Source of the DNA: Rhizobium acidisoli
GTDB lineage: Bacteria; Pseudomonadota; Alphaproteobacteria; Rhizobiales; Rhizobiaceae
Assembly: GCF_002531755.2 (NCBI RefSeq)
Contig: NZ_CP034998.1
Span: 2,852,001 to 2,916,000, forward strand
Direction: 5' to 3'
DNA: 64,000 nt
Made by a program: the position numbers and the translations under genes. Below, piece by piece: positions 53,374 through 61,987 of this stretch; position 1 is the stretch's first letter, and the number at the start of each line of letters is the position of its first letter. The notes under the pieces were generated by a model. That model did not search any database and was not told the origin of the DNA. It saw only the letters and a list, made by a program, of their open reading frames with translations.

Positions 53374-55056
53374 TCAATTTGCCAAGGCTGTGGCAGGAAC
53401 GATCCCGGCCTTCTGATTTCCGGGGCATCGGAGGCTTTCCTTCGCGTCTGGCCCACAGAAATGCAGGCCGGGCTCTTCACCATAAGGAATGATACCATTG
53501 ATGATGCCGAGATCGAATGCCTGCGAACGCAGTATCTTGTCTCGCTCGATCGATGTCGCAAACATCATCGTCTCATATGTCTCGGAACTGACGCCCATCT
53601 CGTCGAAATAGGTGAAGAATTTCGTGTATTCAGCAGTCGTGGGCCGGACGAGGCCGATATCGGAATATCCGACAAGCCGCGGTGTTCCGCTTATCAGGAC
53701 GAGAGTACAGCTCGAAAGGCAGTATGCACCGCCGGCAGAGACCTCGCCCATGGTCGCCCCGCTTTTGGCCATGCTCGCCTTGCAACGCGGATCCAGCGTC
53801 GGGCAGCGGGGCAACCGCGTCCTGCCAATCGAAGTCTCTAGGCCGGCAGCCCGGATCGTGCGCCCTATCGCAAACGCCGCGTCCATGTCTCCACCATAGG
53901 ACTGAAGGACGACCGGCAGTTTTCGTTCACCGAGCGTTTTCAAAATCGCCTGCAGCCGGGCCGGTGTCTCCGGGGTGATTTCTCCTTCGGCAGAAATCCA
54001 TTGGTTGCACTCGTCCTGGCAATTGCCGTTATACATCAGCAAAAAATCCATCGGCCGGTTTTCCGGTGGAGTCTCGCTTGTGACCGCGGCCACATCCTGC
54101 GCCGGCGCCTTGGATACAGGCGTCGCAGCCGCGACGGGCGCTTGGGCGACCGGGTGGCCGTGACAGACAGTCTCGGCCGCTGCATCCGGCGCGCAGAGCG
54201 GCATGCCGGGCCACTCATTGTAGGAGAGCATATCGGTGATGAGACCCGTCCGAAGTGCCTCCGCGGGCAGTACGATGTTGATATTGTCAGGCGTGGCGCT
54301 CATCATCAGGCCGATCACATCCTGGCTGACACCCATTTCCTTCAAATAGGCTGTCAACGCGGCACCGGCCTTCTTGCCGAGCTTGGTGGAACTGCTCTGC
54401 CCTGCTGATTTGCGTCCAACCTCCTTGCGGGAGATTTCCTTCTTCTTGCCGTTCACGATCTTGTATTCGATGCGGTAGGAGACACGCACCTTGTTATAGA
54501 CAGTCGTGATCTGGTGAACGCCGATCAAAGCCCATTGCGACGCGACACGCGACGTACCGCCGGCCAATGCTAGCGGACAGGCGGAAAAACAATATGCACC
54601 TTCCGAATAGGCGTTGCCAAGCGCGGTCCCATCCTTTGTGATGGCGGCATCGCAACGCAGATCGTCGGCCGGGCAATCCTTCAGCCGTGTGCCGCCGACC
54701 GCCGTTTCAAGACCGGCTTTGCGGATCATCCGGCCCATCGCATAAGCGGCCTCGACATCCCCGCCCTCCGACCGGAACACGATCGGCAGTTTCCGGCCGC
54801 CGATCTTCTTCAGCATTTTTCGGAGCTGGGCCGGTGTATCAGAGGTTATGCGACCCTCCGCCGATACCCATCCCGGGCAGTCTTCTGTGCAGAGGGGATG
54901 GTGCACAAGGATGAAGCGCATCGGCGGCTGCCCTGCCTGCTTCTTCTCTCCGGCAGCCTGCACGGTTGCAGCTCCGATCGGCAGTGTCAGAAATAATAAA
55001 ACAAGTAGTATCGGGGAAAGCAGGGACTTTACGAAAAAAGAAATCGCAGAGCGCAC
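53374..55056 (-). CDS. Secreted protein with two ClpP-fold-like domains in tandem
   Basis: A 560-residue protein, with a signal-type N-terminus (residues 1-35, LLSPILLVLLFLTLPIGAAT). Two similar domains follow. Domain 1 (about 46-310) has FRSEGGDVEAAYAMGRMIRK, YCFSACPLALAGG and GVHQI; domain 2 (about 345-560) has LQSYGGDMDAAFAIGRTIRA, YCLSSCTLVLISG but no matching His after it. The GGD and S(A/S)C patterns resemble the ClpP-like COG3904 periplasmic family. Both domains carry paired Cys. Function unknown. Confidence 0.78.
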   Translation of the reverse strand: MRSAISFFVKSLLSPILLVLLFLTLPIGAATVQAAGEKKQAGQPPMRFILVHHPLCTEDCPGWVSAEGRITSDTPAQLRKMLKKIGGRKLPIVFRSEGGDVEAAYAMGRMIRKAGLETAVGGTRLKDCPADDLRCDAAITKDGTALGNAYSEGAYCFSACPLALAGGTSRVASQWALIGVHQITTVYNKVRVSYRIEYKIVNGKKKEISRKEVGRKSAGQSSSTKLGKKAGAALTAYLKEMGVSQDVIGLMMSATPDNINIVLPAEALRTGLITDMLSYNEWPGMPLCAPDAAAETVCHGHPVAQAPVAAATPVSKAPAQDVAAVTSETPPENRPMDFLLMYNGNCQDECNQWISAEGEITPETPARLQAILKTLGERKLPVVLQSYGGDMDAAFAIGRTIRAAGLETSIGRTRLPRCPTLDPRCKASMAKSGATMGEVSAGGAYCLSSCTLVLISGTPRLVGYSDIGLVRPTTAEYTKFFTYFDEMGVSSETYETMMFATSIERDKILRSQAFDLGIINGIIPYGEEPGLHFCGPDAKESLRCPGNQKAGIVPATALAN

Positions 55057-55383
55057 GATTAAATTGCCTCAATTATACATGGTAGACGCTTAGCAATTGC
55101 CTTGATCGCCAGCAAGCTGGTTTTCGGCACCTGTTGCCGCCGCCTCTTCCAAAGTGATTCTCTCCGTGCATCACAGCGCAAGACCCGTGGCTATGCGGCG
55201 CGAAGGAGATCAAAGATACCGCAACGGTATATCCGCAAGTCAAAACTCAACTAAAGCGCGATCGCCCCTCAATAATTTTACACAATTCGAGTAAATCAGC
55301 TTGCGCTAAGTCAATTGGGACTAGCATCTGACCGGCTTTCTGTGTTTGATAGCGTTAACATTGGGGCAGCCGGGGGCGTACAG
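55057..55383. other. Divergent intergenic region with palindrome
   Basis: About 327 bases between the ClpP-fold gene and the LuxR-type gene. It holds ATACCG-CAA-CGGTAT (55216-55230), a perfect six-base dyad that may be an operator, and an A+T-rich part (55250-55310) suited to a promoter. No gene is seen. Confidence 0.5.
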
Positions 55384-56109
55384 ATGTCTTATATGACTAC
55401 CTCTGAAAGACAGTCATCGCTTTCTGCAGAGCTTGCCACCGCACGAACGCGTAGCCTGTTTGCGCAGGCGCTCGGCAGGGTCTCCGCCGCCTTCGGACTG
55501 TCGCATGCGACCCTGATGCACGCGCCCTCCCCGGAAGACCTCCTGCTGAAACCCCTGCTGATCGAAAGCTCGCTTCCGGCCGCCTATATCAAGGAGTTCG
55601 ACCGCGTCCACATGATGCGCGGTTGTCCTTTCGGCTTGCGGCTGAGGGAGTCCGCCGTCCCCCCGGCCTGGCATCTGAACGACCCCGCCAATGGTCAGGC
55701 CTTCCCCGCCGAACTGCGCGCCCTGATGCTGCGCCATGCCATACCGGCCGGCGTTGCCATGCCGACCATTGCTGCCAATGGCCAGCGCCTGGTCTTCTGG
55801 TTCTGCGGCGAGCGCGCCGCACTCGGCCAGAGCGAGGTCAACGAGCTGGCAATGATCATTCTGCATGCACTCGATGCATATAATGCAGTCAAGCGGAATG
55901 AGGAATGCGCGCACAACGCGCTGTCGACCAGAGAACTGGAAGTTGTGCGCTGGACGGCCCAGGGCAAGACCTCGATCGAAATCGGCCAGATCCTGGCGCT
56001 CTCGGATCATACGGTGAACGCCTACATGACCAACGCGATCAAAAAACTCGATTGCGTCAACCGCACCCAGTTGGTAGCTAAGGCAATTCGATTGAAGCTG
56101 ATCAACTGA
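55384..56109 (+). CDS. LuxR-family transcriptional regulator
   Basis: A 241-residue protein: an N-terminal domain of the autoinducer-binding size (residues 1-165) and a LuxR helix-turn-helix at the C-terminus (LSTRELEVVRWTAQGKTSIE, IGQILALSDHTVNAYMTNAI). No synthase gene (luxI-type) is near, so it is a solo regulator if it binds a lactone at all; I did not verify the ligand-pocket residues. The start ATG follows GGGGG. A PAS-domain gene follows 46 bases on. Confidence 0.88.
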   Translation: MSYMTTSERQSSLSAELATARTRSLFAQALGRVSAAFGLSHATLMHAPSPEDLLLKPLLIESSLPAAYIKEFDRVHMMRGCPFGLRLRESAVPPAWHLNDPANGQAFPAELRALMLRHAIPAGVAMPTIAANGQRLVFWFCGERAALGQSEVNELAMIILHALDAYNAVKRNEECAHNALSTRELEVVRWTAQGKTSIEIGQILALSDHTVNAYMTNAIKKLDCVNRTQLVAKAIRLKLIN

Positions 56110-56155
56110 GGAATCGGAAGAGAGTCGGCCCGTCGTCCCGTGATCTGGGGGAATC

Positions 56156-56611
56156 GTGTCTCTTCGCTTCGAACAGCCCGTCATCGACAAGACTGAGCAA
56201 TCCCGTGCCCACATCGGCATCACCGATGCGGAAATCGTGCAGATGCTTGCTGCCTATCGCCTTTTCGGCTTCTGGCGGATCGACATCGAGACGGGACATT
56301 TCTTTGCAAGCGAAGATGTTCACGCGATTTTCGACCTCCCCTACAGCGACGGCCCCGTCAATCTGGCTGAGCTGATGTCGCGCATCCATGAGGACGACCG
56401 CAGCCTGATCGCCCAGACCTTCGAAGAGGCGAGCCTTCACGGCGTCGGTTTCCATTTCGTCTACCGCGTCTGCAATCGGCTTGGCGGCCACAAGCTGGTG
56501 CGCAGCGTCGGCCGTTTCCGGGACGGTCAAAGCGGCGGCGGCATCGTCACCTATGAGTTCGTCGAGAGGCTGCGTGTCGTCGGCTTCGAGGACGATACGA
56601 GACCGCGCTGA
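56156..56611 (+). CDS. PAS-domain protein
   Basis: A 151-residue protein starting at GTG behind GGGGGA. Most of it is one PAS fold of the PAS_3 type: LFGFWRIDIETGHFFASEDV, HAIFDLPYSDGPVNLAELMS, RIHEDDRSLIAQTFEEASLH. There is no output domain (no kinase, GGDEF or HTH), so it must act on a partner; the LuxR-type regulator just upstream is the obvious candidate. Confidence 0.85.
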   Translation: MSLRFEQPVIDKTEQSRAHIGITDAEIVQMLAAYRLFGFWRIDIETGHFFASEDVHAIFDLPYSDGPVNLAELMSRIHEDDRSLIAQTFEEASLHGVGFHFVYRVCNRLGGHKLVRSVGRFRDGQSGGGIVTYEFVERLRVVGFEDDTRPR

Positions 56612-56624
56612 CCCCCGGAAATTT

Positions 56625-56740
56625 TAGAGCATGATGCCGAAAATTGTGAGCGGTTTTCTCAAGACATCATGTCTCTAACTCTTTAATGTGGAACAGGATT
56701 CAGATTTTAGGCCGACCCGGCCTAAAATCATCCTGTTCTA
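56625..56740. repeat. Composite RIME-like repeat (families A + A'), supplies a stop codon
   Basis: Near-identical to 6111-6225. Its far end, CATCCTGTTCTA, contains on the minus strand the TAG stop of the DUF2333 gene. Confidence 0.88.
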
Positions 56741-57868
56741 GCGGTCGAGCACCGAGCGGATCTCGACGAGGTTCGAGCGCACCCTCAGAATATAGAAGCC
56801 CATGGTGGCGAGATGGCTCGGCATGATCCAGCCGTCCTCGCGCCCGTTCGAAATGATCGCCGGCTGAATGCGCAGCGCCGCTTGGAACTGCCGCATCGTG
56901 CTGCCCCAGACCGCTCCGAGATTGCGCTCCTGCACCACTTGCGAGAAATCCGCCTGCGCGGCGGCAAGGATGGCGTAGTAGGCGTAGAGCTGGCCGTAGG
57001 CAAACCAGAACCGGTCGTCGGCGCGCGTATCGAACCAGCCGCGATTGTGATTTTCCGAACGCTCGGCGAGCATGTCGGACGTACCGCCGAGATCGTTGGC
57101 GATGCGGTCGATGAACTGCATGAGGTTGTCGGCGCGGCCGTCGAAAATGACGCTGCAGGCGGAAAGATCGGTGTTGAACTTGCGCAGGCTGCCGATCGCC
57201 GAGCGGTAATAGGAGGGCGTCGGCGTCTTCGGCCCGAAGGGATTGAGCCCGAAATACCAGCTGTATTCGTCGAACTGCAGGTTACCGCGGGCGCTCTGCA
57301 GATCGTTGTTGATGCCCGACGTGCCGCGCACCCGCCCCAGCGTATCGACAAGCTCCGCCGACGTCCGCCGGACCGCCTGATTGATGCCGCGCTGGAACGA
57401 CGCCTTGTTGTCGAGGAAAGGCGTGTGATCCCAGTCGATGCCGAAAAAGCCCATTTTATAGAGCAGCATCGAGGAGATCCATGCGTTCTGGTTGACGTTG
57501 AAGTCGGTCAGGTCGGCCGTGACGTCGACGATGGCCGAACGCTGGCAGGTCTTGGCGGCTGAGCTGTTGCTTCCCTCCGCGACCGGTACGTCCTGCCCGG
57601 CGGCAACCTTGCGGTCCGAAAGCCGGTATTGGTCGACAAAGGCGGTATTGAAATTCGACCAGACCTGCGTCTGCCAGAAGAAATAGCCGTAGAGCACGAC
57701 GAAGAGCGCCACCAACGCGATAACCGGCAGCCGGATCATCCAGCTCCGGCGCTGATACCAGCCATGCGCGGCGAGGAAGGGCCAGAAGGCCCAGGCTGAA
57801 AACAGGCGGGCCCAGCGACCGATCGTCTGGCCGATCAGCCTGAAAAAACCGGCTATCCGGTCAAGCAT
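56738..57868 (-). CDS. DUF2333 family membrane protein
   Basis: A 376-residue protein with one membrane helix (residues 48-68, LPVIALVALFVVLYGYFFW) and a periplasmic part with the DUF2333 hallmarks (FGIDWDHTPFLDNKASFQRG, SGINNDLQSARGNLQFDEYS, IMPSHLATMGFYILRVRSNL). Function unknown. The TAG stop is donated by the adjoining repeat. Encoded on the same strand as the coiled-coil protein about 195 bases upstream. Confidence 0.86.
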   Translation of the reverse strand: MLDRIAGFFRLIGQTIGRWARLFSAWAFWPFLAAHGWYQRRSWMIRLPVIALVALFVVLYGYFFWQTQVWSNFNTAFVDQYRLSDRKVAAGQDVPVAEGSNSSAAKTCQRSAIVDVTADLTDFNVNQNAWISSMLLYKMGFFGIDWDHTPFLDNKASFQRGINQAVRRTSAELVDTLGRVRGTSGINNDLQSARGNLQFDEYSWYFGLNPFGPKTPTPSYYRSAIGSLRKFNTDLSACSVIFDGRADNLMQFIDRIANDLGGTSDMLAERSENHNRGWFDTRADDRFWFAYGQLYAYYAILAAAQADFSQVVQERNLGAVWGSTMRQFQAALRIQPAIISNGREDGWIMPSHLATMGFYILRVRSNLVEIRSVLDR

Positions 57869-58064
57869 CGTCGTCTCCTGTCAAGCGAGGCGAACACCAC
57901 AGCGCCGCGCGTCAATTCAGACGCGCTAAGGACGCTGTAACACTTTCAATTACTGCATAATTGCCACATCCACATATGCGCTCGACGGGCCGAGCACAAC
58001 ACGAGCCCTTCGATTTTTCGGATTGAAGGCATTCCCGAAAGGGGCGCGAACCGGGACCTGCGGC

Positions 58065-59138
58065 TCAGGACCGCAGGAAAGGCAGGCTGAAACGGAGGCG
58101 CCTGCGCGCCGTGTCGATCAGCGGCGCTCCTGATGTCTCCGGCAGCGGTTCGGCATAGGCCGGAAACCTGCCGGCGAATTCCAGATCGGCGCGGCTCTTG
58201 CGCCGCTCGAGATCCTGGGCGACCAGCATGCCCTTCTCGAATAGCCCGATCGGCGCGGCTATATCGGGAAAGAGTTCCGGCTTGATCCGCATCTTCATGC
58301 CCGGCCTGTCGGTATCGACCTGCGCCTGGTAGATGATCAACCGCTCCTCGACGTCGATCATCAGTTTGCGCAGCAGCACGTTGCAGGCGGCGATCCGCCC
58401 GTTCGCCGAATCGACAAAGCTCTGGAACAGACCGATGAAACGCTCACGCCGCTGACTGTCGTCGCGCATTTCATGCTCCCTGGCGGAAATCTGCTCGGCC
58501 TCCGCCTTCAGCGCCCGCCGCTCCGTCTCCATCTGCTCCCAATGCGCCCTGTTGCCGTAGACGCCGATGCGGCCCTGCGTCGTCAGCGCCTTGGCATTGA
58601 GCTCCTTCATCTTGAGACGGGCGATATCGATGGAATCGACCAGCCGGCGCCGTTGCTCGACGATGTCGACGAGACCGCGTTCGGCGGCCCTATGCCGTTC
58701 GATGATCGTAGCGCGCTGGCCGGCGATCAGCCTGGCGAGCGCATCCGATTTCGTCAGAAGCTCGAGCAGCCGTTCGATGACCGGGGCCTCGCGCACGCGT
58801 TCGGTATACATGCGCCACATCCGCTGGCGCGACGTCCAGCCGGCCATCTTCTCCCGCAGCGTCAGCCCCCGGAAGCTGTCGAGATCGGCGGAAACCTCGG
58901 CCGTCAACCGGTCGAGGGAAAACACCAGCTCGGCCTGCAGGGCGTCGAGTGCTTCAGCATCGGCGATATGGGCCTGGAAGCGAGCATTCTGCTCGAGGAA
59001 AACCTCGTCGGCCGACCGTGCTTCATCGCCGCTGAACGCACTGATCGCGCCCACACAATAGGCTCCATCGGCCGCAACCTTCTCGGCAAGGCTGCCGGCA
59101 GCTTCGTATTGGCTTTGGAATGGCGGAGGTTTGCGCAC
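58065..59138 (-). CDS. Hypothetical coiled-coil protein, 357 aa
   Basis: A soluble, strongly helical protein rich in R, E, A and L; residues about 110-260 look like a long coiled coil (RATIIERHRAAERGLVDIVE; EQMETERRALKAEAEQISAR). The C-terminus has a short segment LPETSGAPLIDTARRRLRF. No signal peptide or helix typical of membrane insertion. No family recognised. Possible partner of the DUF2333 protein by proximity only. Confidence 0.72.
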   Translation of the reverse strand: MRKPPPFQSQYEAAGSLAEKVAADGAYCVGAISAFSGDEARSADEVFLEQNARFQAHIADAEALDALQAELVFSLDRLTAEVSADLDSFRGLTLREKMAGWTSRQRMWRMYTERVREAPVIERLLELLTKSDALARLIAGQRATIIERHRAAERGLVDIVEQRRRLVDSIDIARLKMKELNAKALTTQGRIGVYGNRAHWEQMETERRALKAEAEQISAREHEMRDDSQRRERFIGLFQSFVDSANGRIAACNVLLRKLMIDVEERLIIYQAQVDTDRPGMKMRIKPELFPDIAAPIGLFEKGMLVAQDLERRKSRADLEFAGRFPAYAEPLPETSGAPLIDTARRRLRFSLPFLRS

Positions 59139-59171
59139 GGGCCTCTCCAGGGAATCTCGTCTTGCCCAAGC

Positions 59172-59226
59172 TAGAGCATGATGCCGAAAAGTGTGAAGCG
59201 GTTTTCCGCCCGCAATTGCGTAAAAT
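59172..59226. repeat. RIME-like repeat, chimeric copy
   Basis: Left half TAGAGCATGATGCCGAAAAG is family A; right half CCGCCCGCAATTGCGTAAAATGG resembles the arm of the copy at 41953. It appears to be a recombinant of two element types. Confidence 0.75.
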
Positions 59227-59275
59227 GGAAAAGCAGGTCGCTTGCGGCGCTAAAAAAACAGACGGCATTGCGGCT

Positions 59276-59878
59276 TCAGACCGGCTCGGCGATCCAGTCC
59301 CCATTCATCGCTTCGTCCCAATGCCTGCGGCAGAGCGAGACATATTTCTCATTGCCGCCGACATCGATCTGCGCGCCTTCGTGCAGCACTTTCCCCTCCG
59401 CGTCGAGCCGTACCACCATCGTCGCCTTGCGCCCGCAATGGCAGATCGTCCGCACCTCGCGCATTTCGTCGGCGATCGCCAAGAGTTCCTGCGACGCCGG
59501 AAACAATTTGCCCTGAAAATCGGTTCTCAGCCCGTAGACCATCACAGGAATGCCGAGCCTGTCGACGACGCGGGCAAGCTGCCAGACATGGACAGGCGTC
59601 ATGAAATGCGCCTCGTCGACGAAGACGCAGGCAATCGGGGCCCCCTCTCCGCTTAGCGTCGCAATCAGCCGGAACAGGTCCTCATGCGGCTCGAAGGGGA
59701 TGGCGCTCGCCTCCAGCCCGATCCGCGAGCCGATGACGCCCCGGCCGGTGCGCTCGTCGAAAGCGGCGATCAACTGCACCGTGCGCATGCCGCGCTCCTG
59801 GTAATTGTAGGAGGCTTGCAGCAGCATCGTCGATTTGCCGGCGTTCATCGTCGAGTAATTGAAATAGAGTTTTGCCAT
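59276..59878 (-). CDS. tdk: Thymidine kinase
   Basis: Phosphorylates thymidine for salvage. A 200-residue type II TK: P-loop FNYSTMNAGKSTMLLQA, Walker B CVFVDEAHFMTPVHVWQL, lasso-type zinc site CHCGRKATMVVRLD with CRRHW near the C-terminus. Starts MAKLYFNYS. Divergent from choX by some 230 bases. Confidence 0.96.
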   Translation of the reverse strand: MAKLYFNYSTMNAGKSTMLLQASYNYQERGMRTVQLIAAFDERTGRGVIGSRIGLEASAIPFEPHEDLFRLIATLSGEGAPIACVFVDEAHFMTPVHVWQLARVVDRLGIPVMVYGLRTDFQGKLFPASQELLAIADEMREVRTICHCGRKATMVVRLDAEGKVLHEGAQIDVGGNEKYVSLCRRHWDEAMNGDWIAEPV

Positions 59879-60112
59879 CCGATCTCTCCTTGATCGGTTT
59901 ATTGAAGCTCACAATGACAAAGAAAAGCCCCCTGGGGCGATAATCACAGGAATCCCGGCCCGCAAATCGCCCGGCGGCCTGAAAACGAGGTGCCGCGAAA
60001 AATCCGCCGACGTCGCAATCGCATGGGTCGATACGACGCAAACGCACTGAGGTCGCTTGTCAAACTCGGCTATTGGTGGTTGGCTTGGGAACTTAAAGAC
60101 TGGGAGTCTAAA

Positions 60113-61069
60113 ATGAAAACAACAAGCACGTTCAAACTGGTTACTGCAACTGCCGTCGCCGCCCTCTCCGTTGCGACCGCCGCCTTCGCCGCCGATCCCG
60201 ACAGCTGCTCCACCGTCCACTTCTCGGATGTCGGCTGGACTGATATTACCGCCACCACCGCCACCGCATCCGTCGTCCTGAAGAGCATCGGCTATCAGAC
60301 CGACGTGAAGGTTCTCTCGGTGCCGGTCACCTACACCTCGCTGAAGAACAAGGACATTGACATCTTCCTCGGCAACTGGATGCCGACGCAGGAAAAGGAC
60401 GTCCGCCCTTATCTCGATGACAAGTCGGTCGAATCCTTCGGCCCCAACCTCGTCGGCGCCAAGTACACACTCGCCACCAACGCCAAGGGCGCCGAACTCG
60501 GCATCAAGGACTTCAAGGACATCGCCGCCCACAAGGACGATCTCGACGGCAAGATCTACGGCATTGAGCCCGGCAATGACGGCAACCGCCTGGTCATGGA
60601 CCTGATCGAAAAGAACACCTTCGGCATGAAGGAGATGGAAGTCGTCGAATCCTCCGAACAGGGCATGCTCGCTCAGGTCGCCCGTGCCGAGAAAGCAGGC
60701 AAGCCCGTCGTCTTCCTCGGCTGGGAGCCCCATCCGATGAACACCAACTTCAAGCTGACCTACCTCACCGGCGGTGACGACGTCTTCGGTCCAGAGTTCG
60801 GCGGTGCCAAGGTCTATACCAATGTCCGCGCCGGCTATCTCGACGAATGCCCGAATGTCGGCGCGATGCTGAAGAACCTGAAGTTCTCCCTCGACATGGA
60901 GAATAAGATCATGGGCAAGATCCTCGACGACGGCAAAGAGCCGGAAGCTGCCGCTTCCGAATGGCTGAAGGCGAACCCTTCTGCGCTCGAGCCCTGGCTT
61001 GCGGGCGTCAAGACCCGTGACGGCAAGGGCGATGCTCTGGCGGCTGCCAAGACCGGCCTCGGCCTTTGA
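60113..61069 (+). CDS. choX: Choline ABC transporter substrate-binding protein
   Basis: A 318-residue protein with a signal peptide (LVTATAVAALSVATAAFA), mature part starting ADPDSCSTVHFSDVGWTDIT as in ChoX, and VFLGWEPHPMN, EFGGAKVYTNVRAGYLDE, the choline-box region. First gene of choXWV. The start ATG has GGGAG upstream; an earlier frame is not used. It binds choline (and perhaps acetylcholine) in the periplasm for use as osmoprotectant or carbon source. Confidence 0.94.
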   Translation: MKTTSTFKLVTATAVAALSVATAAFAADPDSCSTVHFSDVGWTDITATTATASVVLKSIGYQTDVKVLSVPVTYTSLKNKDIDIFLGNWMPTQEKDVRPYLDDKSVESFGPNLVGAKYTLATNAKGAELGIKDFKDIAAHKDDLDGKIYGIEPGNDGNRLVMDLIEKNTFGMKEMEVVESSEQGMLAQVARAEKAGKPVVFLGWEPHPMNTNFKLTYLTGGDDVFGPEFGGAKVYTNVRAGYLDECPNVGAMLKNLKFSLDMENKIMGKILDDGKEPEAAASEWLKANPSALEPWLAGVKTRDGKGDALAAAKTGLGL

Positions 61070-61076
61070 TGATATG

Positions 61077-61104
61077 ACGGGGCGGCTCGCCGCCCCGTTT
61101 ATTT
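61077..61104 (+). terminator. Intercistronic hairpin between choX and choW
   Basis: Perfect ten-base stem ACGGGGCGGC / GCCGCCCCGT with a two-base loop and TTTATTTTTG tail, seven bases after the choX stop. It likely ends most transcripts, so that the binding protein is made in excess over the permease, or protects choX mRNA. Confidence 0.85.
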
Positions 61105-61141
61105 TTGTCCGATTGTTGATTTTTTTGGATAGGCGCGCCCC

Positions 61142-61987
61142 TTGAATTGGATCACCGACGCTAAGATTCCCATCGGCTCATGGGCCAAATCCTTCGTGGA
61201 CTGGCTGACCTCGAACGGCGAGTGGTTCTTCAACCAGCTTGCCTTCCTGCTGTCGAGCGCCATAGACGGCCTGCTCTTCGTGCTGCAGAAGCCCCACCCG
61301 TTAATCGTCATCGCTGCCATCACCGCCCTTGCCTTTTGGCTACGCCGGTCGATCGCGATTACCCTCTTCACCTGTCTTGGGCTGCTGCTCATCGTCAACC
61401 AGGGTTATTGGAAAGAGACGACAGAGACGCTCGCCCTGGTGCTCGCCGCCACCTTTGTCTGCATGGTGATCGGCATTCCCTTCGGCATTGCCGCCGCCCG
61501 CCGCCCTTGGGTCTATGCCGCCATGCGCCCGGTGCTCGATCTGATGCAGACCATTCCGACATTCGTCTATCTGATTCCGGCGCTGATCCTGTTCGGCCTC
61601 GGAATGGTTCCGGGCCTGATCGCCACCGTCATCTTCGCCATCCCTGCCCCTATCCGGCTGACGCGCCTCGGCATCATCTCGACGCCACCTTCCCTCGTCG
61701 AAGCCGCCGTCGCTTTTGGTGCAACGCCGATCCAGGTGCTGCGCAAGATCGAACTTCCCTTTGCCATGCCACAGATCATGGCGGGCCTCACCCAGACCAT
61801 CATGTTGTCGCTGTCGATGGTGGTCATCGCCGCCCTCGTCGGCGCTCCCGGGCTTGGCGTGCCGGTCGTCCGCGCGCTGAACACCGTCAATATCGCCAAG
61901 GGTTTTGAAGCCGGTTTCTGCATCGTTATCCTGGCGATCATTCTCGACCGCATATTCCGCACGGCGGGTGAAGGAGGCGGCGCATGA
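61142..61987 (+). CDS. choW: Choline ABC transporter permease
   Basis: A 281-residue permease with about six membrane helices and the EAA-like loop (EAAVAFGATPIQVLRKIELP). Starts at TTG (NWITDAKIPIGSWAKSFVDW), the only start that keeps the conserved N-terminus. Together with ChoX and ChoV it imports choline. Its stop overlaps the choV start (ATGA). Confidence 0.94.
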   Translation: MNWITDAKIPIGSWAKSFVDWLTSNGEWFFNQLAFLLSSAIDGLLFVLQKPHPLIVIAAITALAFWLRRSIAITLFTCLGLLLIVNQGYWKETTETLALVLAATFVCMVIGIPFGIAAARRPWVYAAMRPVLDLMQTIPTFVYLIPALILFGLGMVPGLIATVIFAIPAPIRLTRLGIISTPPSLVEAAVAFGATPIQVLRKIELPFAMPQIMAGLTQTIMLSLSMVVIAALVGAPGLGVPVVRALNTVNIAKGFEAGFCIVILAIILDRIFRTAGEGGGA

